Assembly: GCA_022316685.1 (NCBI GenBank)
Contig: JAKJHU010000005.1
Span: 17,462,707 to 17,526,706 of the forward strand
DNA: 64,000 nt
Reading direction: 5' to 3'
Origin: Progne subis subis
Taxonomy: Eukaryota > Chordata > Aves > Passeriformes > Hirundinidae
Shown here: positions 1 to 64,000 of the stretch, piece after piece
Layout of the letters: each line of letters starts with the position of its first letter
Numbering within the stretch: the stretch's first letter is position 1
Position numbers and translations under genes: made by a program
Notes under the pieces: generated by a model
Seen by the model: the letters and a program-made list of their open reading frames with translations, nothing else
Told to the model about the DNA's origin: nothing
Databases searched by the model: none

Positions 1-1064
1 GATATGCAGTTGTAATAGTCATTACAGTCTACAGCACAGCCTGAAAACTTCATTGCAGGAGATTAACGGGGCCATCTGTATGCATTTTCCTCAGGAGGTG
101 CCTTCTCAAGTCTAAGTACCACAATTATTCTTCACTTGAAAGGCTGGCTGACTCTGCTCATTCAGGTCCTCTGGCTGGGATAAGCACATGAAGTATTCAC
201 TCTGGCATCCGTGATCAAACTGCCTTCTTGAGGCTAAGCATTAACAGGAATAACAAACCTCTGAGTAGAAAAAAAATAAGACAACCTAGTATATAAGGCC
301 TAATGTATCTAAAAGTCCTATCCATTCCTAATGACAACTTTGGAAAAACAATCTTCTCAGATGACAGAAATGCACACCTGTCCTGCTCACAAGGTGAGTA
401 CATGCTCCTTTGAACCTCATCAGAACCATCAGATCTTCTCACTTCCTGCTGAGTTCAATCACGTTCATAAATTGACTATACCAGGAGGAAGAGCATCAAT
501 AGCTAAATGTGATCAGACAAGATGCAAAAAGTTTTAAGAGATGGGTATCTTGAACCATTGTTCTGCTTTGTTTCACTTATTAACATCCCAGAGAACTAAA
601 ATAACATACTTGCTTATAAATTTTGTCCAACCAGATCAAGAGAGAACAGTAGTAAATCACAAAGTTTCTAAGTAATATCCATTGGCAGGAACAAAGTTGG
701 AAAAACACCTAACACTTGGCTGGTTTTCTTTTACTTTCTTCCTCCTTCATGACCTGAAAACCAACCTAATCTTCCACACCTTTGCATCTGACTTTAAGCA
801 GTGTGGCACTGCTTTGAAATAGGTCCCCCAGGGAGGTGGTGGAGTCACTATCCCTGGAAAAGTTCAAGAAGAATCTGGATCTGTGCTGGTTGATAAGGTT
901 TAGAGGTTACAGGGATAGTGCTGGTTTGGAAGATTAGACCTACTATCTTAAAGATATCTTCTAAACCTGATGATTCTATGATTCCATACAGTTCATCCTA
1001 CTAATTTATATGTATTTCTACCAAGCTTTGTTGTCTCTGTCTTTTTGAAATAAAATTCACGCAC
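1..1064. other. Terminal visible intron, between SAM exons
   Basis: This is L3MBTL3 intron sequence downstream of the last visible SAM exon. It holds one CR1 fragment at about 822-986. I found no segment matching the last SAM exon and no polyadenylation site linked to the gene. Confidence 0.8.
822..986 (+). repeat. CR1 LINE 3' fragment
   Basis: The segment runs from CCCAGGGAGGTGGTGGAGTC through CATCCCTGG-like and TTCAAGAA to the tail GATGATTCTATGATTCC, the standard order of a CR1 3' end. The middle has diverged and is partly rearranged. It is a truncated copy in opposite orientation to the gene. Confidence 0.85.
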
Positions 1065-53136
<52,072 letters not shown>

Positions 53137-56100
53137 CTGTAAGACAAAACAAATGGCATAGAGCATAGTAAAAATTTGCTAGAAGTCTCTTGAAGTATCT
53201 TCTATTCAATAGAGTTTTTACATGGTGTCCTCACCACATTGCCTGTTTTCTATGTGTTTCTGCTTATCCCCATGGAATTAAAAACAAGCCATTCTTGTTT
53301 CTATCAAGCCAAATGCAAATTCATTTTGATAGCTATAAATATTAATTTGCAATAGATACTGACACAGATGCCTCCAATAGTTAACTTACACACACATATA
53401 AAAAAAATCAGTAACAGAAATTCATGGGAACATCCCCATACCATATGTTTTTCACTGCCAGCAAACCAACACACTCCAGACACCGAGTATTCTTTCTGAG
53501 GACAAGGGAGCTGAATGAACATCACACACCAAATGCTTCACAGAGTACAGAAAATTCAGCATCCCCTGAAAGCACAGTACTTCTCCACTACAAAGCGCAC
53601 AGAAACAAACATCTCAAGGCAGTTTATGAGGTGTTTAATTACATGCTGAATGTGATATTACTGTCAGCCAGACACAAGGCTCAACAGTGCTCCACAAGCC
53701 GTGCTTACACTGGAGCACCTCGAGTTGCAGCCGTCCTGCTGCCAGAAGAAAAGTTTCTTCCCAACGTCGTGGTGATTACAGCACTACCACACAAAAATAA
53801 CTTCTGCTTCCCAGTCACTGCATGGTCTGCAGGCCCAGCTGGTTACATGGGTTCAGCTCAAGGCAGGGTTTTGCCCCTGATTGTCTGCTCTGAACAGTGA
53901 AGGGGTGCTCTTGCCACAGAGAACAAGTCTGGATGAGTGTGGTGCTCTTACCAACAGCTTTCAACACAGAAAATTACATCCCAGAGAATGAGTCCTTCAA
54001 AGCTTCCCAGCATCCACCAGAGAGGATATTCCTTCAAGACCATAGCATGAAGCCTATTTCTGTTACTCTGGCCAGGCAACTTTACCTTGGGAAAATGAGA
54101 ATGGGAACAATTGTCTGGCACTACATCAACCCTTTCTGTGCCTCCAGAGGCTATTGAACACATCACGCCCCCTCACTTTGGATCCTGCCATGGCACAGTA
54201 CTGAAAATAAGCCATTCTGGCTGCAAGCAAAGGTGATCCCCATATACACACACCAGAGCAGCGTGCTTTCACTAATACAGTCCTTCCAGCTTTAACATTT
54301 GCAAAGACTCAACAGGTCCCAAGGAATGTGAACAGCTAAGAAATAATAAGCTGGGGGGAGGGAAAGGAAGAAGAGGCCCTCACACAATCATATGATGGCT
54401 GGAGCTCAGATTTTTGCTTGTGATCAGCTGTGCTCACAACAGATATGAAAGCATGGGCAAACTGCTGATAAATCCATCTGGACTGAAAGACCATGAGTTC
54501 AACTTTGAAAGGCAACCAAACGCACTAAACACCACGTGCTGATACTTCAGTCTGCAGAGAGACATTCATGCTGTTCCACCCAAAGAAAAGCAGTAGAGTT
54601 ACTATTCAGAAGAGTCCCACAGCTGACTTATGCACTCAGTCTCGTTCCTATTTTGGTTAAGCTCATTTTTGCTATTGGTGCTTTGCTGCCTCTGCAACAG
54701 GCGAATGTCAGAGAGAAAATCTTCCTTGCTTTCAAGAGCTCCAACTCTGCAAGAGCTGTCTCACAGCAGGCAAGCTGTGAACATGAGCCAAGACACCTGC
54801 AGGTCGCTGCAGCCTACCAGCGGACTGGGCACAGAGAGGTCACTGAGCAGCTCTTCAAAACACTCTCCCCACAGCTTCATACAGTATCAGCTGGCACATC
54901 CACGAACCAAGGTATTTCTGCACAGTCCAGGGATACCTAAATACCTGGGATAGCTCTGCATGATTCAATCAATGGCCAGCCTGACACCACACACTTGTTC
55001 CTCCTGCACCGGGGCCTCCTGTGGAATGCAAGGACATCACCGCAGGTAATGCAGTGACCTGCCAGCCCTTCTGGCTCCAGGGGGCTGGCTGCTAGGCACC
55101 AAACAATGGAAGACAGATGACTGCAGGGAAGGCTGCTCCCAGCCACTCTTTCCCTGGAGGCTGTTAACAGCAGCAAGAGCTGAACTATTAAGGAAAAGCT
55201 CCTCAAAAGCTAGCTAAGATGGTCTCAATGACAGGGAGTGACACCTCGCCACTGCCTTAGCAGGTGGGAGGGCACAACAGTCCAACCATGGGCACTGCCT
55301 CACTCATCACTGTAACTCCTGGTTTTGCCTGCAGCCTTGCCTCTACGGGGGTCAGAGGCCTCCAGCCCCTGTTTGGAGGCAAACTTGAATTCCTATCTGC
55401 CCTCACTCCCTATTTACCCCAGCATCAGCATGAACGTATACACCAAGCTCTTTGTGGCTAACCAGAACACCACCTCAGACTTGGGAAGCTATACTCTGGT
55501 TTTAGCTGGGGAGAAAAAGCTTGTGACAAAGGTTAACTGCTTAAAAGCAGGATAAATAGATGCACAAAGCAGCATGCTGAACAAAGTCATCACAGGATAA
55601 GAGCTGCCAGAGCAACATGCCAACTAGTGTATACTGCTGGAAGCATGATAAAAAGGGATCTAGATTAATGGTAGTTTATGTGCCTATGAAAATATGCAAC
55701 ACATTTGTAAGTCTCTTCTACTTAGAGTGTAGGCAACAGAAAACATAAAAGTAAAGGTTTCATCATAATATTTCCTCCAAGCCAAAATACAGTAAGAGCA
55801 GTCCTCCCAGACGCTTCCCTAGGTGTCCTGACATTTTGAAATGTCACAGCAGGTGATATAGAGGGATAGAAACAATGCCATTGAGCCAGCTTCTGAGGAT
55901 GGATCCACAGCTTTCTGAGAAGTAAAAATTTGTTTTCAATCCCCAGGAAAATTTTAATATTCATTCAACAGATAATGAACATACTGAGGGAAGCCAACGC
56001 TTAAATAAATAATAATCAAACATTATCAATACTTTCTGAACCATTTCTGTCTGCCCACATGCTAAGTTTTTCTACAGGGACCAAAATTACTAATAAACAT

Positions 56101-57030
56101 TTTCAAAAAAAATTAAAACTGCATGAAATTTTACACACAACCGAAACAAGTACCATAAGCCACTGATATGAAGCCTTTGTCTATTGCAAGCAATAGTATC
56201 ACACAAAGTATTTAATAAATGTTTCAAAACAAACAGGTTTTCTGCTACCAGTGAACTGAAAATCCATTCATTAATTTCTTTCTTGAAAAACTTCCTTTTA
56301 TATTTTAATTTTCAAGTATTCATGGTCAGTTTGTACCCATTTTTTCTTAGGCCACATTACCCTACGGATTACATAGCTGTAGTACTTTTAACACTTACTC
56401 TCTTGTTATATGATAGAGCAAGGAATTATGTAACTCCTCAAACTCCATTTTATTGTGCTAAGCACAAGGTCCTTCTCTTCTTATGAAAATATTCTCCATC
56501 TTCCTGTTCAGCCTGTCATTCTTTGCCCACCATGTGCTATGCTGAACTACGAAAAACCCAGGGAACATGAAAAAGCATAAGTCTAGTGGGTTTAGAGAAT
56601 TTCCATTTCTCATGGAAGTTCTTTTCCTTATCCTGCTGGCTGGAAGACAATATAGTTTTAAGTAGGGCAATTGAATGTTAACAGGGCTCTCAGTTCTCTT
56701 TCCCACATTTCATAAAAGTACGTTTGAGCATTTGTCTCTATGTGGGATGAACAAAACCTGCAAACAATGCAAAATGTCTATCATATTGTAGATTAATTCT
56801 TAAAAACTCAAACCTGTTGGGAACAAACGCAGACAATCTAGTTTGAAATTAAGTCCCCACTGTTACATGTGTCCAAAGCAACACAGATATCAGACAGATA
56901 TCAGACTATCCATGTTTGCTATTACTCGTGCCCTCTTAAGAATGCCAAAGTTCTCATCAGTTCCCACACGTATGAAATCAGAATAAAAGTTGCTGTTGTT
57001 TTATATATGATAAACTTATTATTTGGGAGG

Positions 57031-57128
57031 GGAAAAAAAAAAAAAGAAAAAAAAATGAAAGAAAAAAAAGAAAAACAATTGCAGTGCAAAGAGAAAAAAA
57101 AAACAAACAAAAAAGAAAAAAAAAAAGA
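57031..57128. repeat. A-rich, mostly purine tract
   Basis: This is nearly 100 bases of poly-A with scattered G and a little C. The open frame through it encodes only Lys/Glu repeats and is not a gene. Confidence 0.9.
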
Positions 57129-60100
57129 GCTATATCCTCCCATATGTTAATGAACAGCTTTAAAATGAATTAGAAAAATCAGCCAACACCACCATCTACT
57201 GGGCAAGACAAGGACAAAAAGTTCATTGCAATGAAGACAATTGTTGCTCCATTCTGACAGTAACTTCAGCTACAAAACATATCTTGACACCACAACAGTG
57301 GTTGTGGACATGCCCAGAAGAAATCTGCAGAATTTTTAATATCCAAAACAAAAGTAAATTGAGTAAATGCTCAATACTCTTCATGTCTATAAAGTAGCTA
57401 AGCTTAAAGTAGCTCAGAATTCCACAGCAGTTTGTCAAGAGTACTGACACCTGGGATTTCAGTAATACAAGAACTACACTCTGATCTCTAGCTAGCAGAA
57501 AGTTATCATCGTTCTTCATGCTAATCACCATTTAGTCACAGTGATTTCAGTGGGACTCCTCAAATAAATCAGAGCTTTTCTGGCATTTTACAGCCTTTTT
57601 CAAGTGAAGGAATCATCTGTCACCACTGAATCGTCCAACCACGTCCTGGTACATGCCAAGCTATTTTTTTTTCATATTACTTAAGCTGAATAAGTTATTA
57701 AATGCCAGAGTTTGTCCATTCAACCAGACCTCTCTTCCCTGTGTGTGTGATACACTCTTTACACTCACAATCGCATACTACTTTTTCCACAGAACCCCTG
57801 CCCCAGGCAAGGGCTGAATAGCATTCAGAAAAATGAGGCAGCTGTTGGTATTTTTATACTCTTTCTTCAAGCAGTAAAGCCAGTCTTATTTACTCTACAT
57901 GGTTTGAAAGCAGAATGACTGTTTATTTTCTTTTTTAAAAAAATCCCCAAGTACAACAAAGAACACGTATCTAAAAAAGCTTTAGGCACTCTAGCAATTA
58001 CTGTTACAATGCAGTGTAAAGTAACTCCTGAAACAAAATCTCTGTTCTCAGCCACTTACAAAAGAAAAAAAAAATACAAAAAACCCCCTCTCTTTGGTAG
58101 CTCTTCATCCTTCTGAGTACTCTGCTCACAACTTATTTTAAAGCACTCAGGAAGCACGTGACCCCTTACATTTGCCTCGTCACAAAATTTTGATTCTTTT
58201 AGGGATAGAGAATATTGGGAAAATGTGCCCCCCGCACCTGCCAATTCTGCTTCTTCAATGACGAGAAAGGATCCTGCCGGCACTCTGCTACTCTGCAAGT
58301 ACGGCAAAAGACAAACTTGAGCGGGATCACAGGGTATCCAGGGCTCCCTAAATCATAATCAGCAGAAATTAAATTCCTCACCACGAACCAGGGGTAAGGC
58401 CAGACCCGCTCTCACTGGAATGATGCTGTCAGCAAAAAAGTCAAGCACTTCCACCAATCTTGGACTGATTTTAAGATGCTCCAGTAACACTGCAATAGGC
58501 TAATCCTGAAGTAATAACGAAAGAGAGGACAATTTACATCCAAAAAGAAAGGGTTTTTTCCTATCTGGGCAGGCACAAGCAGGAAGGAATTGCTATCAAA
58601 TTATATCCTTCCAAAAATAAAAATAATAACAGCATTCTCTCATCACTGCAGAACAGAAAGCTAAGGTACCATCAGAAAACATACCCATTTAGCAAGAGAG
58701 ACTGACTTTTCCCCAGTATATACCAATACCTCAGCCTTGTCTTCCGTTATGTTTATCTACTTTATTCTTAGACACTCCTCAGGCTCTTCCAAACCCCCCC
58801 AACCCACTTCAAGTGCTCAAGAATTATCTCAGTACCAGAGGGCTTCCCACTGATTTCTCTACACTGCAAACTCAGTCTGCCTTATTATCTCCACTTGAGT
58901 AGGAAATTGCAGCTAAACAGACTTTCTTAAGGTGACACATAAATCAGCAACAGAGCCAGAAGTCAAGGCCTGCCAAGATGACGCTTATTGATCCAGAAGT
59001 TGACCTACAAGGCAACCCTGGCTCCAAATTATTTCGGCCAGCATATTTCTAAACACAAAACACTAATATCTCATGGGAAGCCCAAGCTAGCAAACAAATG
59101 AAAAAAATGGCTACCTGCCAAAAATTTGGTTCCAGTGAGTTGCTCAGCATTGCGCAGAAAGGCTGCGGTAGAAACAAGTGCGGTGCCAAGCGTTCCTGTG
59201 TGCTATTTACCTGCAATTACCACAAAACTACTCCTTTTCCTTCCTGAAACCCTCTGCCCATTTGCTTGCGAGTTTAACAGCATCTACAGCAAATAGCCCA
59301 GGAGTTTCTGTGGTAAAATACCATGTGATCACTTAAGGGAAGACTACCATGAATACACAATTTCCACAGGGGAAGCCAAACAAAGATCCAAAGGCAAACC
59401 TAAATCCAGCATTTCTTGCCTTTGCAGTTTTAACAATTTTTATAGAGAAATATCCTTTTTTGGTCTTTTCTTTCTTTACATAAGGCTTACTCATTTTATG
59501 ACATTGAAAAGTTTTAACCAGAAATCTATGGCAATGAAGCAGAGCAAGAGTTAATTAATTACATTCGATTGCAACAGAATAAAGTTAATTTCATGTGCAA
59601 AGGATCAGGCCACTAGGTAGATCTGCTGGGCCTCACACATGATCAGAGGAAGTCCCCATCTACCTTGCTCTCTGCTCCCTATGCTACTCCTTACTGCCTT
59701 CCCTGAAGGGAGTCCATCTTCTCTCTGGAGCAGCACCGTCCCAGTGCCGGCAGTGATTTAACCAGGTACTGGTAGTTGATGTTTCCCATGGACACCACTC
59801 TCATGGACTCTCCCTGCCTCTCCAGATTGCCACCATGAGAGAAGAGAAAGAGCTTTGCACTGAAAATGCACTGTACAAAGTTAACACCTCAGATACTACC
59901 GATGTTTCTGTAACAACGTGAGAAAATAAGTTGTTCTAAAATCAATTCATTATCTCAGGCAAGCTTGAATGCAATTGCAGAACAGGCAGGTGGAAGGATG
60001 TACTTTGCTGCCTTGAGGTGCTGCACCCCTGCATTCAGAAACACAGCAATCCAAATGACTCTTACCTTCTTCACGGCACTGCTGGAAATACCAAACACCA

Positions 60101-60412
60101 CTGGCCATTATTCCACCGTTCAGTTCCACTACTCTGTTTGGTTTCCTACAATATATTCTTCATCATCAAATTTTAATCTTTTTTCTTTATGTTCAAGCAC
60201 AATTTGCAAGCTGGAAATAACCAAAATTCTGTCCACGCAGTTTATAACTGCTCACTTTCCAAACACAGCACTAGAAAATGCATTAAGAAGTACTTCATAA
60301 ACTTCTGTCACTGCAGTAGGAAGTGACTGTAAATTATTACAGCTTTTCCAATTTAATGAGTATATTTAAATCTTGAAGCCATGGTGTTACTGTGTGCACT
60401 CAGCACAGAGAT

Positions 60413-60447
60413 TAAAAAAGAAAAAGAAAAAAAAAAAGAGAAAAAAG
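60413..60447. repeat. A-rich purine tract
   Basis: AAAAAAG-type units; simple low-complexity sequence. Confidence 0.9.
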
Positions 60448-61224
60448 AGGAGCATTCACATTTACATTCACACCATGCAGAGTAACTGGTAAGCACTGAT
60501 GTTTTTCAGATGAGCATACATTACTTTGCCTGCCACATGAAGGCATTCTGTAATTTGTAAACTATTTTAAATTCTACTGGAATTCAAGTTTTCTGTTTTA
60601 TTTAAACATCTTGAAAGAACTAATATACAATGCTAAATTTTTTGTTCACATTCTTCAGTGCATCATACTGTACAATTTTAATTCTTCCTATCCCCAGTGT
60701 AATTTGAAATTCTAGCATTTTCCACAACTACTCACTGCTTATCTGTCACACAACATGCTCGAAGCAGTGTTCAAAGAGTGTTAACTATTTTTGCTGAAGA
60801 TTTTTTTAACAAAATCTGTGTAAGTATGTATTTCCACAGCATTCTCCAACTACAAGTGACAAACCCCTAACCATTAACAGTGCCCAAAGCCATAGGAAAA
60901 AACATTACTAAGCGTTTTACTGGTATAGAAACAGATGCAGGAATAAGAGACTGTGGCACGGCTGAGAATGGAAGCTTGGTATCCCATCTGGCTCCCGCAT
61001 TTTGATTAGACTGGGAAGTGAGTGCCCCCTGGTGCAGCCCATCTCACTGAAGTCTGGCAGGCATGAAACTGCCTACAAGATTCCTAACAAAAAGAATAAT
61101 CCGAGTATCTGTTCCTGATTTAGATGTTCTTTTGTACCATAACAAACGTTAGGTTAAAGAAATTATAAGAAAACACTGAGAAAAGTTATTTTTAAATGTT
61201 TCAAAAGCATTTTGCTCTACTTAC

Positions 61225-61314
61225 AATAGTGTTTACCAACTTTTCGTCATTCAGGAACTCATATTCACAAAAATGAAGTCGTTCTAAAAAGAATGGTTGC
61301 TCATATATACTCGT
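61225..61314 (-). other. Candidate upstream exon of L3MBTL3 (unconfirmed)
   Basis: A 90-base segment on the minus strand is bounded by a TTATCAG acceptor and a perfect GTAAGT donor. In phase 0 it is open for 30 codons (TSIYEQPFFLERLHFCEYEF and on), but it resembles no L3MBTL3 segment that I recall. In the other two frames it has stops. As a 5' UTR exon it would carry three very short upstream open frames (ATG at three places). It could equally be a chance splice-site pair in a large 5' intron. Confidence 0.25.
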
Positions 61315-62884
61315 CTGATAACCCCAGACTGGATTTTAATAAAGCACACAAGAAAAGAGATTTCTTAAAACATGCATTAAGTTAGAATAAGCATGAGACT
61401 TCATCATGCAAGCAGTTAAGACAAGCAAGTACTATATGATTTATACAACTAAAAATAAGGACTTCAATTAGGTAACTCCCTAAAATGTCTATATTAAAAA
61501 ACAGCATTTCAATATTTTGGTATAGGCTTACTTAAAGTTAATATGCTGATACAATACAGTTTACCAAATCTGACTGTTCAATTTCCCCTACCATTTCAGG
61601 AAAAGAAAAGGCTAAATGTGAGAATTTAAGCAATACATTGTCTACAACAGATATTTAGGCTATCAATTATTATTTGCTATAAAATGCCTCAGACACTCTA
61701 ATCTATTACCAAGATGTAAAAATAGAACATTTTTGTTTAAGTATCTTGCTATTACAGTGTTTTCACCAGATTTTTCAAGTGCATTTCAATGTAAATACAC
61801 AACAATGGTTTGATACCTTTAGTGGAACATGTCTATTACAATTTTTGAAACACACACACAGGCTTACAATAAGTAACTGCTACATAAGGTCATTTTCTTT
61901 AGGTTCAGGACGCAATAGTATAATACCCTGTGATCAAGAGAGTTTAGGTAAATAATCCTCATTAACCTATTCTGAGAATTCCACAAGAGCATAACCTCTC
62001 TTCCATGATCACATTTACAATTTCAAGTTATTCAACCATCACTGTTTAGAAGCAGTCCTGAAATATCATAAAAGCTTGAAAGTCCTTACTATTTTAACAG
62101 CTGAAATTGTTTTAGTATCTGTGTGAACACCTTGTCTCTCACTGAATCTTGATGTTCCCCGGTACAGTGACCTTCTTGGGCTAATTCTGCATTGTTAGAA
62201 AATGTTCTTCCTTCAGTCAGTTTTAAAATGACTCAATTTCAATTTCATCCCTTCAATCCTTGCTTTTGTATTTAACAAAATGCAAACAAGCAAACAAACG
62301 CAAATAATAACCCAAAGCGGGTTAAAATAATAACTCCAAATCCAAAAAGGTTATAATAACCAAATAATAACCCAAAAAGGAGCTGCCTGGTCAATACTTT
62401 GTATATTTCACCATCCTGGGTAGACTACTACTGCACCTCTGAATCCACCTCCCCTAATGCTTGGACCAAAGAAAGAATCTCTGTCCAAAAATCAAATATG
62501 CTTGTTTCCAAATTAAAATAAATAAATAAAAAACCCAAAGAGCAGCCTTAGAATGAAGCTCATGCTTTCCTGGAAAGGACATAGTTAAGAGTCTTCTACA
62601 TGATTTCTTGAAGTTACCCTGAACTACTTCCCAGTTCCTTTCCCTCACTTTACATGGAAACTTTCCCATTACTCTACTCATTAGTGACTCAAACCTTGTT
62701 TCAGTTTTGTTCAACATAGGGTAACCACAACTGCAAAAAAGCACAAACCAGTGATTTATAGGAGATTATTGTATCTTCCTTCACTGTTCCCTCTTGTATT
62801 GCACTACTATGGTTCCCTTGAACACAATGTTACATATTAAAATAGGAAGAAATTTTTAAAGCCTGGACTTAAAAATACAGAACT

Positions 62885-63690
62885 GTTCAGGGATGTGGAA
62901 GCTAATCATAGCCTTGGCTATCATCATTACCGTGAGATGATGAAGTTTGAAGCCCTGAAAGAAGCCAGAGAAACAAATAATGAAACTGGACTTCAGAAGA
63001 GGCATATGTTGGCTTGTGCAGAGATCTGCTTGGCAGGATCATACGGGAGACTGTTTTAAAGCGTAAACAGGCCCAGGAAATCTGTCTTTTTCTCCAAGGA
63101 CTTCACACCAGGACAATGAGGCGTGTCAATGTGCAAGAAGTTAAGCAAATGTGGATGAAAGCCAACATGAATGAACCAGGGACTCCTGACTTAGTTCAAA
63201 AAGGAAGAGGAGGTAAGCAGAACGTGGAAAAGAAAACTTCATAGACAAGATATATAGTAATATTGTTGTAGTGTACAGTCATGGAATTAGAAATCCAAAA
63301 CTCAGCCAGAGAATAAACTAGCAAAGGCAAAAAGAGAGGCTCCTCTGTGAGTACAGGCAAAAAGCAAACTATGAAACTTAAGAAAATGGCTGATGAACTG
63401 AAGGGCAGGCTTGCTGTTCAGACAGACCTCAAAAAGCTGAAGAAGATGGGCTAACAAGATGCTATGAAGGTCCACCAAAGCAGGTGCTATGTCCTGCACC
63501 TGGAACAGAGCATCTACACGCACTAGTTCAGAGCAGGGGATGACTATTTGAGAGCAGCGCTGCAGAACACCTGTGAGCTGAACAGGAGCCAACAACTTTG
63601 CCCTAGCAGCAAAGCTGGCCAAGAGCACCCCAGGCTGCCTGAGCAAGAGGGCAGCCAGCAGGACAGGGGAGCACACCATCATCCTCCAGT
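62885..63690 (+). mobile_element. Old CR1 LINE copy lacking its reverse-transcriptase centre
   Basis: The left part (62885-63240) follows the CR1 region around the end of the endonuclease and the spacer after it. It shows CTTGGCTATCATCATTACCG, CTGGACTTCAGAAGAGGC, CTCCAAGGACTTCACACC and ATGTGCAAGAAGTTAAGC in CR1 order. The right part (about 63395-63690) resumes far downstream, past the reverse transcriptase, with GACCTCAAAAAGCTGAAGAAG-like sequence, TATGTCCTGCACCTGGAAC and CAGCCAGCAGGACAGGGGAG. The middle of the element is absent. Frames are broken by many stops, so it is inactive. Identification is by remembered CR1 order and should be checked against a repeat library. Confidence 0.75.
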
Positions 63691-64000
63691 GAATACTGAC
63701 GAGAGCATATGCAGGCTACTGTAGAAAGTAGCCTTTCTTCTACTAGGAGAAAGGCACTCACATACTGCAACACCTCCATCAAACCAGGTATGGGCTGTGG
63801 CAGATGACATGCAAGAAGCTGAGTGAATCCATTGCTCAGTCTTAAGAACAGAATGAGAGATTTTACAGCTGTCTTCCAGCGGTTAATGGGAGGATATAGA
63901 GGAGATGGAGCCAGGGTCTTCTCAGATGTGCACAGAAGCACAAGAGACAGCAGGCGTAAGCTACAAAAGGAGAAATTCCAACAAAGTAGCCATAAAAGGA

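Larger units (their letters stand above)
53137..64000. other. 5' intron region of L3MBTL3, about 10.9 kb
   Basis: The stretch upstream of the first visible coding exon shows no recognisable start-codon exon, CpG island or promoter. It holds a somewhat more GC-rich part at about 53.4-55.5 kb with chance open frames, A-rich tracts at 57031-57128 and 60413-60447, a candidate exon at 61225-61314, imperfect repeats of CAAATAATAACCCAAA near 62301-62376, and an old CR1 at the right end. The final 300 bases (63700-64000) show no clear identity. Confidence 0.65.

Noticed and set aside
53424..53900. 158-codon plus-strand open frame
   Set aside because: This is the longest open frame in the window, but no motif, family resemblance or splice context was seen; kept only as part of a low-interest finding.
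56869..57150. Lys/Glu-rich open frame
   Set aside because: It is a translation of an A-rich simple repeat.
59700..59900. GCCACCATGAGAG, a Kozak-like ATG on the plus strand
   Set aside because: The reading frame closes quickly and no exon or promoter context supports a start site.
63302..63941. Two overlapping minus-strand open frames of 126 and 112 codons
   Set aside because: They are the antisense of the old CR1 copy and adjoining sequence, not a gene.

Overview
This is AT-rich vertebrate nuclear DNA with no bacterial-style gene packing. I infer a bird, because the interspersed repeats are CR1 LINE fragments whose 3' ends carry the bird-type ATTCTATGATTC tail, and one repeat looks like a songbird-type endogenous-retrovirus LTR. 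Almost all long open frames are chance frames in introns.

One protein-coding gene fills the window: L3MBTL3 (L3MBT-like 3, a polycomb-group methyl-lysine reader), on the minus strand. I could place 19 coding exons between 53136 and 1065. Each has GT and AG borders and a compatible phase, and together they make 2196 bases, exactly 732 codons, with no stop. In protein order they encode an N-terminal conserved block, an FCS-type zinc finger, a basic and acidic linker, three MBT repeats, a C2HC zinc finger, a variable linker, and the start of a C-terminal SAM domain. The gene is cut at both ends. The last SAM exon lies left of position 1. I did not find the start-codon exon, which probably lies right of 64000. 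A possible extra upstream exon sits at 61225-61314.

The layout from left to right runs backwards along the gene: SAM exons (1.0-2.1 kb), variable linker exons (6.5-11.9 kb), C2HC finger (19.5 kb), MBT3 (22.8-26.8 kb), MBT2 (28.2-37.7 kb), MBT1 (37.6-45.9 kb), basic/acidic linker (48.1-49.7 kb), FCS finger (50.7 kb), N-terminal block (53.0 kb), then about 11 kb of 5' intron.

The introns hold CR1 fragments (about 0.8, 6.0, 9.5, 25.7-26.1 and 62.9-63.7 kb), a solo LTR (38.05-38.77 kb), many poly-A or poly-T tracts and a few small tandem duplications. I saw no tRNA, rRNA, CRISPR array, CpG-island promoter or second protein gene. No previously undescribed system is apparent. The points most worth checking are the apparent lack of a known alternative exon, a symmetric linker exon, the upstream candidate exon, and the internally deleted CR1.
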